NCBI GenBank assembly: GCA_032358255.1
Contig: JAULBX010027827.1
Location: 62,001 to 126,000, forward strand
Length of the DNA stretch: 64,000 nt
From: Heterotrichella gracilis
Taxonomy: Eukaryota > Sar > Xanthophyceae > Tribonematales > Xanthonemataceae
Direction of reading: 5' to 3'
Under the pieces are notes generated by a model. The model searched no databases and was not told the DNA's origin. It was given only the letters and a program-made list of their open reading frames with translations. The first letter of the stretch is position 1. Every line of letters begins with the position of its first letter. Shown here piece after piece: positions 23,601 to 34,338 of this stretch. The position numbers and the translations under genes are program-made.

Positions 23601-23979
23601 CAATCATAGTTGCAAGGGAGTGCGCAACGCCAACACAAAATCCTCCTCGTGCGAAAACACTTTGCCTTGCACAATTGGAATCCCACCCATTCCCCATACG
23701 CTGATTCCTTTGTGCCGGCGCAGGTACAAGCACGTGCACAACGCCATGTTCCTCCAGAGCTCCGAGATCACGCTGCGCGATCGCCCCTGGCGCTTCTCCC
23801 TGTCGCTCAACGTGGGGGACCACTTCCTGTCGCGATACGGCACCTTCATGACCACACTGGGCGAGCTGGGGGATCGGATTGAGGAGGGGGTGGAGCACGG
23901 CAAGGAGAATGTCAGGGGTGCGCTGCACAGCGCGGCGGATTTGGTGGGGCAGGCTGTGCATCACGTGCCCAGGGACTGA
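14700..23979 (+). CDS. two-domain class-3 lipase with a repeat linker; first domain predicted inactive
   Basis: Exons: 14700-14817, 14999-15084, 15332-15449, 15603-15795, 18135-18339, 18757-18897, 19215-19487, 19861-21124, 21497-21706, 21985-22130, 22329-22406, 22664-22880, 23264-23435, 23724-23979. Phases agree at every junction and give 1158 residues. Domain 1 (about 1-230) has G-Y-C-M-G-G where the nucleophile elbow should be, so Cys141 replaces Ser. It keeps N-D-P-V-P (Asp197) but has Ala212 at the catalytic His position. Residues about 400-760 are a Pro/Asp-rich linker with about six copies of G-L-S-L-D-D-L-D-P-G-A-F. Domain 2 has C-G-H-S-L-G-G (Ser1008), G-G-D-P-V-P (Asp1064) and Y-K-H-V-H (His1077), a complete triad. 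It probably hydrolyses acyl glycerides or galactolipids; substrate and location are unknown. Two separate genes remain possible; the key junction is 19487/19861. Confidence 0.75.
15880..16755 (+). repeat. array of six or more echoes of the lipase exon ending FGSPK
   Basis: The real exon end and donor lie at 15757-15803. Decaying copies of the D-I-R-C-V-T-F-G-S-P-K coding stretch plus the GTGAGTGGGG donor occur near 15931-15984, 16068-16112, 16175-16230, 16327-16380, 16424-16470 and 16690-16755. An inverted copy of the last one lies at about 16600-16635. The spacers are G-rich. All sit in one long intron of about 2.3 kb. Confidence 0.8.
17115..17290 (+). repeat. short intronic tandem repeat with telomere-like spacers
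   Basis: Three to four copies of a unit reading CACCGGTGGGGTTCCCAAAC followed by AAGCCTAGCC occur in a row. They are interleaved with AACCCTAA motifs. Confidence 0.65.
17616..18110 (+). repeat. array of four echoes of the VGNAEFNRIFRWLVALSY exon start
   Basis: The real exon begins at 18135. Copies of its acceptor and first 50 to 85 bases are visible at 17812-17868, 17922-18005 and 18050-18110, with a weak one at 17616-17665. Each is bordered by AAACCCTAAACC-type DNA. The copy at 17922-18005 is the best preserved. The reading frame is broken in several, so they are unlikely to be used as exons. Confidence 0.8.
18612..18650 (+). repeat. in-frame echo of the HLPxVYQQSL exon start
   Basis: After a TTTTTGCAG acceptor, 33 bases encode N-H-L-P-P-V-Y-Q-Q-S-L and are followed by a GTGGGT donor. 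The real exon at 18757 begins D-H-L-P-S-V-Y-Q-Q-S-L. This echo has both splice sites and a whole number of codons, so it could be an optional 11-residue exon. Confidence 0.6.
18949..19000 (+). repeat. echo of the EVAAHTKELAAAQ exon end
   Basis: This is a near-copy of the exon end at 18860-18910, including acceptor-like and donor sequence. It reads E-V-A-A-H-T-K-E-L-A-A-T-Q. It follows a spacer with CTAAACCCTAA. Confidence 0.75.
20041..20940 (+). repeat. in-frame protein repeats of the lipase linker
   Basis: About six units of 50-57 codons each contain L-D-D-L-D-P-G-A-F-(T/A)-C-S and L-P-Q-H-F-K-E-L-A-P. The first two units (20041-20199 and 20200-20358) appear identical over 159 bases, which points to a recent duplication; later units diverge. 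Related motifs appear at 19870-19950 and, in the unspliced extension of exon 7, at about 19527-19565 (V-D-F-D-P-A-L-F-S-C). Confidence 0.9.
21166..21190 (+). repeat. echo of a donor end (DDSAG) in the lipase gene
   Basis: The exon end GGATGACTCTGCAG with a GTAAGA donor at 21111-21130 is repeated as GGATGACTTGGCAG with a GTGAGT donor. A CCTAGACCTAATCGTAAACC spacer separates them. Confidence 0.7.
21900..21935 (+). repeat. echo of the DPMSQLLI exon start
   Basis: The acceptor and first codons of the exon at 21985 (D-P-M-S-Q-L-L-I-N) are duplicated here, followed by unrelated sequence and an AACCCTAAACCCC stretch that leads into the real acceptor. Confidence 0.75.
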
Positions 23980-26525
23980 GGGTAGGGTTGGTGGGGATTG
24001 GTGGTGGCGGTGGTGGTGGCTTAAGGCAAATACATCACCAAACAGTTGATGTGACATATATATGACAAGGTTGGTGGCTGCCTGTGGTTTGCCTGAGCAC
24101 TAGCCATCTTGGCAGTGGCTTTCAGTGGGTGATATTGGGTAGCGTGCCTATCCATGGGATGGGGGCTACCCGTAATGCCACGCTGGAAGGGGTTTGGCAT
24201 GGGCATAAAATAATGTACGGAAAGGGAGCAAGGGATGGGGGGCCTGTGGGGAGCGAGGTGGAGCAAATGCCATGGCCAGCAAGGCTTTGTTGTGGTTGGC
24301 TAGGTAGCTTTTCAGTATCACTTCAGCGCAACAGTTTTTCATGACGCCAGGTGAACACTTCACCACCAGATTCAGTGAGTGATCCCCTATGGCTTAGAGA
24401 ATACAGAGAGGCCACATACATTCAGCGCACCTCATATTTCTGCTGGGTACCGCCTGGTCACTTGCTGCAACCATTTTGTTAGTACGTTTTTAAGACCATG
24501 ACCCAGCTCTATCTGGTGAAACGTTTCCCATACACTTACACTCATCCACTGCTGTCATGAATGACAAGCGTTGCTTTCATGCATGGCCACAATCTGTTGT
24601 CATTTTTGGTCTCGCTGTGCCCATGTCTAATAGCAGGGCAGCTGGTTGCATGCTTTATGGTCACTGCATCATCAAATCTGTGTGCGCTACCGCAACTGCA
24701 GCATACCACAGCAAAGTCTGTTTCTGAGCTGTCAGTTAGATGTGTGATTGGTGTTATGAACATGTAGGGGGAATAATTCCCAGTACTGACCATGCATGGC
24801 TGATACCAGCCCAAATGCATTTGGCAATAGCTCACCACGTTATATTACGCCTTTTTTTACCACTTTGCTGTTAGTTAAATCTAAAATATACCCATATTAT
24901 TAGTACTGTTTTTTATTTTGATTTGGTCGCAAAAGGGTGAATTCATGTGTATGCAATATTGCTGCACGATATGCTGCACAATGACGTACTTTGCAAGGCT
25001 GCTATGCCCTGATTGGGATGGACAGTTGGGTTTGCAGGTGAATGTTGGTCGTTTTTTTCCTTTTAATCCTGCAGCAGCGTCTGAATGTAGTGGAGTGCTT
25101 GTGGTGACTTACCTGATGGGTATGGACCACAGCCCGGCACAATTTTTGTCGTTGATTGTCACTGTGTAGCTGAGATCCAGACGCAGACAATATGTCAGAT
25201 GCATGTGCTACATGTACGTACAGCCTGAAATGCCTAGTATATGCAACGTGCATGGGTATGCGTTAATATCTGACAACAGGTCTTGGTAAAACGGTTGCAA
25301 AGTATGACATTACAATTGTTCTGCATGATCTTCCTTGGGACATTGCATTGAGTAAGTTTGCCAGCAGGCCTTGGCTGTCAGTGTTGCGCCACTCAGCATG
25401 TTGACAATCCAGGCTTCCTTCTCACTCATCCACATGCCATAGTGTTTTATGGGTGCATAGTATTACTGTGTTACACCCACCTGTGATACATATGACAGCG
25501 GGGCCAAATGGCTGGTATACTAGCCATCCCACGCCAAGAACAGCTTGAAGGCAAATTGTGAAACCCACAACAAAATACGGTGTGCACTAAAGCCCTGCCG
25601 GCACCCACACTCAGTCTGTATGCCCTGGCAGTGTTAACACTGCCTGGCAGTGCCACGATCTACTGTAACCGCCCAGTACACACAGTCAACACCTTACTCA
25701 CACTGTCAGTCAACAGTTTAACTTACCACTCCTAAGTGTACTGTCATGACCCTTGACTAGGGTTGATGCTATCAGTTGCCAATGGGGTGTCCATATAATA
25801 TATTATACTATGCATTAACATGGCAATTGCAGACCCTAGTGGACCTGCTGCGTCTTGTCTAGTTGCCAACTAGAGTCTATTTGCTATAAAACAAGGCAGG
25901 CTAAGGCTTAGCTCGGCCTTTCAGAGTCCCACATATTGGAGACTCCAAAATCATTAGTCACTCTGCAGAGTGGGAGTAATTGAGAGTTCCAATGCACTAC
26001 ACACTGTCAGTAAACTTGGTGAAGAGCCTAATAGAAAAATGAACCACATGAATAGTCCTCCCTTTACCGCGCACCTCAAGCATTGCAGGTGAAATGTATG
26101 TAATAATAGTTATTCCTAGCCCTCATCGCCACGAGCTGCCACATGTGACAAGCGCCAATGGCAGCGGTACCCTTGCTGCCAGCTCTGATGAACAGCGACA
26201 GCCAGATCAATATCCTGGTTTCACACTCCGAAATAGGTAATAGCTGGATCCTGGCAAAATCATTGCCGAGGCGGAATGAAGGCATTAGAGTGTGCACCAG
26301 GATATTGATGCGACTGTTGCTGATCATCATAGCTGGCAGCAAGGGGAACCCCACTGTCATTGGCGATTGTCACACGTGGCAGATTGTGGTGGGGGGGGCT
26401 AGGAAAATTTCAAATTTAATGTTGTGATGCATTTATTCAACCGCAACAATTGAGGTGCACTGTACAGAGAGCCTTAGGGCTATATTGCCAATCTGCTGAG
26501 ACAACATCTCGCTCCCTGACATTGC
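23980..26525. other. intergenic region with no recognised gene
   Basis: This 2.5 kb lies between the lipase 3' end and the 3' end of array copy A. It becomes AT-rich after 24,800. Open frames are short and show no motif. An inverted repeat lies at 26135-26382. Confidence 0.45.
26135..26382. repeat. long imperfect inverted repeat (MITE-like or hairpin)
   Basis: The left arm (26135-26219, beginning CTGCCACATGTGACAAGCGCC) is complementary, with scattered mismatches, to the right arm (26295-26382, ending GGCGATTGTCACACGTGGCAG). The arms are about 85 bases and the loop about 75. Related but less symmetric sequence lies at about 34120-34310, downstream of copy B, so the element was partly carried along in the array duplication. 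Confidence 0.65.
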
Positions 26526-29500
26526 TCAGCATGTCTGCAGCGTCGCTGACCCACCAGCAGCCGGGGGGCCCTGCGCGGTTCCAAACAGGTCCAGGCAGGC
26601 GTCTCCCAGTTTGGACATGAATGCAACCAGCTCCCGTTCCTTGGTGCTACCAGGGTCGCCTGGGAAAGGCGCTGCAGCACGACTTCCGCTGCCAGTGGGG
26701 AGGGCACTGCCTGCCACCTGGGGTTTAGTCAGGGGCCTGCGACAGAGGAAATGCAAGTGTTGGGATTGCGACCTGCTGGCCAGGACATGGTCGCTGTGTC
26801 GGTATCCTACTACACAGTGCACTGCACACCAATTGGCAACACATTGGCACATAATTACTACATGAACATACTGTATGTGACCACCAAAATGAGCTGGTAC
26901 AAGCGTTCCAGCGCTGCTTTTTGAGAGACATCATTGGCATGCAGCTTACGGGTATCAGTTATTTTGTTTACAAACTGAATGATCCTAAGCTGCCCCAATC
27001 CTCTATGACAATCATGACACTCCACTTGCATTACATGAGATGCATCCAATACTGATGACCAGGCAGGCTACCCACCCGTTGCCTTTAGCCGATTGGGCCT
27101 GTAACTCCTTTGCAGCCCTGTCAATTGGGCACAGGCAAGTGGCCCGCTCCTGGTAGATTGGCAGCAGCCCCAGCCCGCAGCAGAGCGTGAGCAATCCGCC
27201 ATTGCTTTTACCTCCAGTGGGGTCTTGGATGTAATCTGAGCAGGACTCGAACAACTGCATTGACAAGTGTGCAACTCGGATCACCACTTTCAAGTCAAGC
27301 TCAACTTCGGAAGGAAGTTCCTCACGCTCCCCTGGACTAGAAACTTGAACTTGATCAGTTGCTATGTATACCTCAAAACCTATGGAGCACACATCCCTGT
27401 CCCATTCAAAAGCTGTGCCCAAACGCTCAAAATAGTGCTCAATGAAATGCTGCCCTGTCCTACCTTGCCATACATGTCCACCCTTACCTTGCTATACATA
27501 TCACTGCATTTGCTGGGAAGGTGTTCCAGTGCTGGTTGGTAGTACTCCAGTGGGTTGGCTTCCTGGGCTGGAGGGGCTGCCTCGGGAGCTTGTGGGGCCA
27601 TGGCTCCATTAGGCCCTGGATTGTGCTGCCCACTTGGGAGTACCTGCAAACATGTCATTTTGCTATTGAATGGCCATCGCGCCAGAAAATGACCAGGCAT
27701 GGCAATCAGGGGTAAATGCCATTGACACTGGGGAGGGGAGAGGTGGACAGCTCACTGAGTGATCACAATGGGTGAAGGGAAACGTGATGATGAGGGAGGC
27801 GAGGACGGAACCAAGATGATAAATAAAAATAACATTTCATATTTCATTTCACTCGAATTCCATATGTTCATCATGGCACCCTTCATGCCAATATGCCAGT
27901 TGGATGTATATGGGTTCCAATACACTGACCAAAATATGATTATTCCATGTTTGATCTGGCTTGATCTGAAATGCCAAGCTGTGGCTTAATTGCCAATAAA
28001 GCCTGGCCCTTACCTGGTCCAGTGGCTTCCCAACAAAGGCATCCAACTGGGGCTGAGTAAGCATGCCTGGCTGCAGCAGCTCGGTACATGCCCTGTTGTC
28101 AAACCCTGCCAGGTCCAACACCACGACACCCGTCACTCCTGCGCCATCCCAACCGTCAACACCAACAACAACATTTGTAGTATCCAAACATGTGGATGAG
28201 AGGGTGCACCACGGGTAGATGTTGTAAAAGTCTGTGCACATGTAACAGTGACTTACTGCGCTCGTTTTCAATATCATATTGGCAATGACAGCCTCTGCAA
28301 GTCAGACAGTCAATTGAACAAGATGTGACCCTCAAATAAGAGTCTAATGATCGTTGCGCTGCAGCATTTGGCAGGCTTGCCAATTAGAAACCCATTTAGA
28401 TCCTACAGCAATTGGCAGGCTTGCCAGTTGAAAAATAATCCTGCATTTCCATGACTTGCAGGTCAAAGCGCACCAAAGTAGTTGTCTGAGGCGTCATAGG
28501 TTGCTGTTGCCCGCAGGGCCTGGCCTGGCAACACCCTGTAGGGTTCTGGCTGCAGGTCGTTGGTCATTTAAACCAGGTAGCCCTTCTCGTCCCCTGGCTT
28601 CTGCGGCGTGGTACCATATACCCTGCATGACTCGCATATGAGGGTGTCTGTGTCCAGGTCATACATGCGCACAAACTCCCCACCTGCACAGGTCTGGAAC
28701 CATACACGACAGGCCCAAAAACACCCCACCACAATCTTAAACAGGCGTGTGAGTGTTACAGTATATAGGGACGAAGCAGCATCCTCAAGGTGTCCTTTAC
28801 TTCAGCTGCTAGTGGGTGGTGTCCAAAATGTGCCATTGACAGTGCTACAACTTTGGGTCAAGTTGGGTACGTAATACACATTTCAATTCCTGTCAGGTCA
28901 TTTAGAACCAACCAGACCCACAGTTGGTTGAGCCAAGGCTACACATTTTGGAAAACAGAGAGTAATGTGTCACAGCCACCCACCTATGTGAAGATGGCCG
29001 AAGCAGCCCACGATGGTGTAGGGTTTTCCCTGAGGGCATTGCTCATCCAGTGACACCTCCAGCTCGATAGTGTTGTTTGCTCCAGGACCAATCTTGTAGA
29101 CGTCATACTCAGTAAACCCCCTGCCGCCTGATCAGCAAAGCACCCCGGGTGAATGGTGATCAGTGTCCAGCAACAATCTTATTTAGCAGCGTATTCTTAC
29201 TAGTATGACCCATTTGTTGGAAGCAAAGAGGTCAACTGAATATTTCAAGTACAAGCCGATCTGCACATGCTGGATGCAGTACACTAAAAACCGCCGACAA
29301 ACAATTATTGCACCATTGCGATATGGTCGTATTCGAAGCAAAAACAATGCGCTGTGAACAGTGCACACTATGTTGCTAGGAAATTCCATTTAATGATCAT
29401 GTTTGACACCTCAGAAAGCATAATAATGCTGCTGCACCTGCAAGGAGCCCCTTTCAGAACAGCATGGACCCCGTACTCTAGTGAGTACTAGAAAAACAAG

Positions 29501-32500
29501 CAATTCCATCGGGAAAACCCTAGCAAGGGATGCCATACCTGGCACATCAACGATGAAAGGCGTGACTGGTTTCAGAGCCTTGTCCATCACAGCATCCGCC
29601 AGGCGGTACCGTGAACTATAACGCAAGAAGTAATCCTTGGGCTGTGCAAACCCAGGGCCTGCCAGGGCTCTATCGACTGTGCAATTTCTGGCGCAGAAGA
29701 TTGACCCCCCTGCCATTTTTGTATTGGTGCCCTGGCACCAGCACTCAATACAGGGCTTGAGGGCAAATGGAGGCACATCCAGGGTATTTATGAGGTGAAG
29801 ACTGCCACGGCTGTAGGCACATGGGAGGGCACGTGAGCAATCCAGCACTAGCACTGTCTAGGGAATATGCATGGACCACCAGGTGGAGCACAAACCAAAA
29901 TGGGAAGACATATCTTCACGCCTTCATGGGGTGCACATCTGCATGTGGAACACTGACCGCCAGTTTGGCTGTATTGCTGCATTGAAAGCAACTGACTGAC
30001 TGCAATCATCATATGATACGTCTGGTGTGCACATCCTTCAACCAAATAACGGCAACGCACCTTGAAGTGACTAATTCTGTGATGGCTGAGACGTTGTAGA
30101 CGTAGGCAAACGGGGGCGGCAGTATAGGATAGTGACTGGTGCCTCTATACTCGGCATTCACAGCAAGAGTTACTTTACCCAAACCATAACCATGGTGGAT
30201 GTAAACCTGTGGCAAAAGAAAGCTGAGTAACAATGCTACTCCTCTCAAGTAGCTTGGGCAAAGGCACTGGGAGTTGTATCAGTTCCCATAGTTTAGTGGG
30301 AAAGTGGGCAAAGGGCCATTCTAGCTCACGTGACGCGGTATAGCGTGTATTCCACGGAGCCTGCTGCACGAGATTACAATGCTGCTCTCGTAAAGGTACT
30401 CAAATCACACACCCATGGTCAGCAAGGGTCATTTTCCGGAAGCAAACCCAGTCCCACAAAGTACACACCAGGAAGACTTTAAAACATGACAGGTCTTTCA
30501 AACATATATCAGGTCTGGTATGTGTCATATGGGGGCCCTCATGCCACATGCCAGTCTAAAATTGGGGACCTGAGCTCTGCACCCGCCTCCCCAACTTTAA
30601 ACTGGTTGTACCATGGCATTGCCAGGTCATACCTAACTTATAGGCCAGGTAGTAATGGTGGCTGGTGGGGGTTACGGTTGTCCTGTACAGCATCACCTGG
30701 ATGTCAACCTCCAATATACTACACAGGCTTGGGCTTCACTGCATGCGCTCACCTCTGAGAGCGGCACATGCCTTCCATCAGCATCCACCATATCCACAGC
30801 CATTGCCCTAGAGGTGGTCACCAGGGCGCCGTCTGGTAAGGGAATAGCAATGAGCAGGTTGACAATGACAATCTGTAATGGGAAAGGCATAGCATTTCAG
30901 CCAGTGCTCGTCTTCATGCACATGAACAGAGTAGGAACTCAATACTCAGTAGTCTATATTGGATGCGGATATCATGAGAGTATGGACATGACATTATATG
31001 GTAGGCTACAATGGCTTTAATCATCTTGATGCAACTAACAGGAATGATATTGCATTTGATTCCACGCAGCTTGGAACTGTGTGCACAAGCTGGTAAAACT
31101 CTCCGAGGTGTGATGAGATCACCACGACTGGACAGATTGTGGCACACAAGAAATATGAATGAACATTTTGTTCCTACATCCCTGCAGGACACAGTTTTGC
31201 TGGCAGACGCACATCACCAGGAGCCAGCGGTATCCTCCCCGTGGTGCAGGTCATCTCCCACTCCTTCTGTACATGCTGTCCCTCTAGTGACTCTGCAATG
31301 ATTGCTCTTCGTACAGCCATAGGGGACATGCAACTAGCTGGCTCGGACAGCAGCACCGAATTGCTGAGTGGCTGGGCGATGGAACCCTTAGGCCCAGGGG
31401 GTTCCCCTGCATGGAGGCAGCTGCGTGTTAATGGCCTCGTTATCATGGACCTTGCAAATCCCCAACAGGACCTCTGATATATTGCAAGTTTGGCAAATAA
31501 TTTTGTTATATTTTTATTCGAATATTTACTCTATAGTAAAAGCGAATAATTGTTAGCTAGTATTGCAAAAATGATCTTGTAAATGGTACAGCGCCAAGAG
31601 CAAACTGCTCAAAAGCCAATGGCGCCACCAAAATAAACTAACTTGGTCAAAGTGATGTTGGTTGGAGCGCAGTTGAATAAAGTAATCTGCAGAATCTCCA
31701 GGAAACATCACGCGGCGCGCACGATCTGCAAGTATGACAATGAATCCGGCAGGTGGTAGGGGCACCCAGGGAATTAGCCACCTCCAAGGCTGCCCTGTTT
31801 CATCTCCACCTCTTCCTCAACCAACACCCCATCTATTTTGTATAACAATGATGTATGTAGTTCAGATAAATGTGCATGTCTAAATCTGGCAGCAGCCTAG
31901 CAGCGCTAAGCCGTTGACAGCGTGCACTTGGCCAACTGCTCTCAAACCTGCCATTCCCATTGGCTTATCTAAGATGCCAGTTGCTAGCATCTATAGGTGC
32001 CAGCATTAATCCACCACAGAATTCCTTGGAGTGCATCCCCACCCACCTTGCGGCTCTCCAACCGTTACACTCAGCAGCATCCCCGCCAGGCAGTGCGCCC
32101 CCTTGGACACCCCACAGGCAAAGTGGAAGGTACCCCTCTTGGTGAGTGTGTAGTTGAAAGGGGTGGAGTAAGCATTAGCTAGCATCCGTGCAGCGCCATC
32201 AAACCTGCAGTCAAAGCCACCCACTTGCACCCGCGAAACAGCGACCTCCAGGTCCGACGCAACGTGGTCAGGTGTAAGGCCAGGTCAGTTTGCTGTTTGC
32301 TGTGCAGGGAAGGTTTGGACTAGCAGGTCAGAATATGTTTGCTGGAAGATGTGTGGTGAGCAAAATAACGTGTCACTGGCTGACTTGCAACCTCTGTAAA
32401 CAACCCATGGTGCATGTGTGTCCGACCTGCAGCCTTGGGTTGAGGGTATGGGGTTTAGGGACAAGCCATGGTGCATGTGGGTCCGACCTGCAGCCTTGGG

Positions 32501-33057
32501 TTCAGGGCTTAGGGTTAAGGGACAAGCCATGGTGCATGTGTGTCCCACCCGCAGTCTTGGGTTTAGGGTTTAGGGTTTAGGGACAAGCCATGGTGCATGT
32601 GGGTCCGACCTGCAGTTTAGTGTGAAGAAGCCATGGTGCAAGTGTCACTGCCCAGGCCTGCACTGCACCAACAAGCTATGGTGAATGTGCAACTGACCTG
32701 CATACTGGTGCGGGGAGCAGCCACACGTCGTGAAAGCCTGTTGCCCAGCTGAACACCTGCAGAGGAACGTGGCCACGGGGAGGGACGTTGGAAACAAATG
32801 TGGCATCCCAGTAGCGATCCCACTCTCACAAACTAAGTATTGGTGATATCCATATGGACCAACCACGGCCCGTGGCACGGGCAGTTGAGTCTCTTGAAAC
32901 TTACCAGAGTATCGCCCATCTGTAAGCTGAAGGGTGACAGTGGGGACCCTATCTCCCACCCCGCAGCACCCCCAACGGCGATGGTCCTGCCGTATACGCG
33001 CGTGCAGAGGATGCTGGTGAGCACCAAGGCAACAGCAACAGTCCATCGCAGCGCCAT
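26526..33057 (-). pseudogene. array copy A: cupredoxin-SURNod19-LTP-like gene with a premature stop
   Basis: Thirteen exons: 33057-32905, 32756-32698, 32204-32047, 31406-31213, 30872-30753, 30206-30061, 29810-29539, 29127-28984, 28683-28474, 28138-28014, 27643-27488, 27254-27076, 26736-26526. All borders are GT-AG and the sum is 709 codons in frame. One TAA interrupts exon 9 at 28570-28568, where the other copies have Glu in G-Y-L-V-E-M-T. Two further changes hint at relaxed selection: the Met of the predicted copper motif G-V-M is Thr (exon 10), and a conserved Cys in G-G-E-C-V-R is Phe (exon 9). The cupredoxin ligands, the HH, single His and HxH of SURNod19, and all eight C-terminal cysteines are still present. 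It is a young pseudogene, or makes a truncated secreted protein. Confidence 0.8.
32395..32700 (-). repeat. echo array of the exon 2 donor end with telomere-like spacers (copy A intron 2)
   Basis: Four to five copies of a unit that includes AAGCCATGGTGCATGTG and GACCTGCAG (the reverse of the exon 2 end plus donor) lie in tandem. They are separated by GGGTTTAGGG-type repeats, best at 32560-32582. The genuine exon 2 end is at 32698. Copies B, C and D have only the single real border. Confidence 0.75.
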
Positions 33058-34338
33058 TGTGAGCAGGCTGCACCGAGAGCTCTCTAAACAGTGCACAGCA
33101 CAGTGCCTTTAGCTCTGGTTTGTCAATGGGCAGTAAGTGCTCTGAGAGCTCTTAGAAGGTGACTCTTTTGGTATTGATAGGCACAAGTTTGAATAGACCT
33201 GCAGTATGCGCAGCTCCCTCTCGAGCTCATATAGGCTCAAGGCACGCGTTGCGGAAAGTTTAAGGCAGGCCTATGCTCACCATTGAGCCCTAAGGTCTAA
33301 GGAGAAACACCGGTCGACTCTAGCGCAAAATACCCTGGTCACGACTCGGCGGCTGACACAAACTGTAACCGAAATCCTGGTCTAGTTGACTGGACAGGAT
33401 TCCACACTAGTACTCGTGTCGTTTGCAGGAAGGTGGACGCACTGAGAACAACCTGGCAGGATGAAGACACCCCGGTCTCATTAGTACGCCGCCCTCAATT
33501 TGCGAAACGATACCAGCGATCGTACGACGTGGCCGATAGGTTTTTGACATCAAGGGAATACCTGACGCCTGTGTTGCAAGTTGGGAAGATGCATGCATTA
33601 GAATGCATGCAAAAAGGTAGGTAGAGGGTTTTCATTACCCTAGGGTTTAGCCGGCTGTAAGTCAACCTCCCTACGGGTCCCAGACAGCACATTGATAACG
33701 CAGCCTTGTTCCAGGCAAGTCATTTCCGCTGCAATACAGTCTGAGTCATATACAAATTCCCATATAACTACAACAAACCTGTTGGACACATAATGCCATA
33801 ATCACTGCAGATGAACTGTATCTCAAAAGGGACCCAAACGCCCACACACGGCGGCACGCCACAGTGTACCAAACTGTTCCCATTACCTACCAAACCTAAA
33901 TATATTCCCAAACTAGTATTGCCAATTGCCACCTAAAACAGGTTTAATAACCTGTTGTAGGTGTAGTTATTGATACATGGCAGAATTTAGCAAGTGCTGG
34001 GACTGTTGCCAACTCTTCACCAAAACGTTCCCAAACACTTGCTACGAGCCTACCAAGGGAGGGTCCGTTACAGCAGTGCAACCACAACAACTACATGCGA
34101 CAAGTGCAAAAGACAGCGGGAGTTCCCCTTGCTGACAGCTATGCTGAGCTGCGACAGTCGGAAAAGAAAAGAAAACAAACGCCAAATCAATATCATTGCC
34201 AATGATCACATCCTAAAATGTTGTAAAAGCTGAATCCTGTCTATTGGATTCCAGTATATCAGTAATAGCTCACTCCTGGCAAAAAACATTGCCGAGGCAA
34301 AATAAAGGCTAAACATAATACCCAGCTTCCTGACATGC
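33058..34338. other. spacer between copy A start and copy B end
   Basis: This contains the copy A promoter and leader (next to 33057) and the copy B 3' flank. Open frames on either strand have no recognisable motif. A sequence block shared with copies B and C is listed separately. Confidence 0.5.
33410..33520 (-). promoter_or_regulatory. conserved upstream block of array copy A
   Basis: A block containing AACCTGGCAGGAT and CGCCGCCCTCAA with ACGATACCAGCG is found about 350-460 bases upstream of the copy A start. It recurs upstream of B (41305-41425) and in part of C (49970-50065), but I do not see it upstream of D. It may be promoter, untranslated leader or simply duplicated flank. Confidence 0.45.

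Noticed and set aside
25640-26060. TATAAAA box and short repeats resembling a solitary LTR
   Set aside because: I could not define both ends, a target-site duplication or any element part nearby, so there is no support for a virus-like element.
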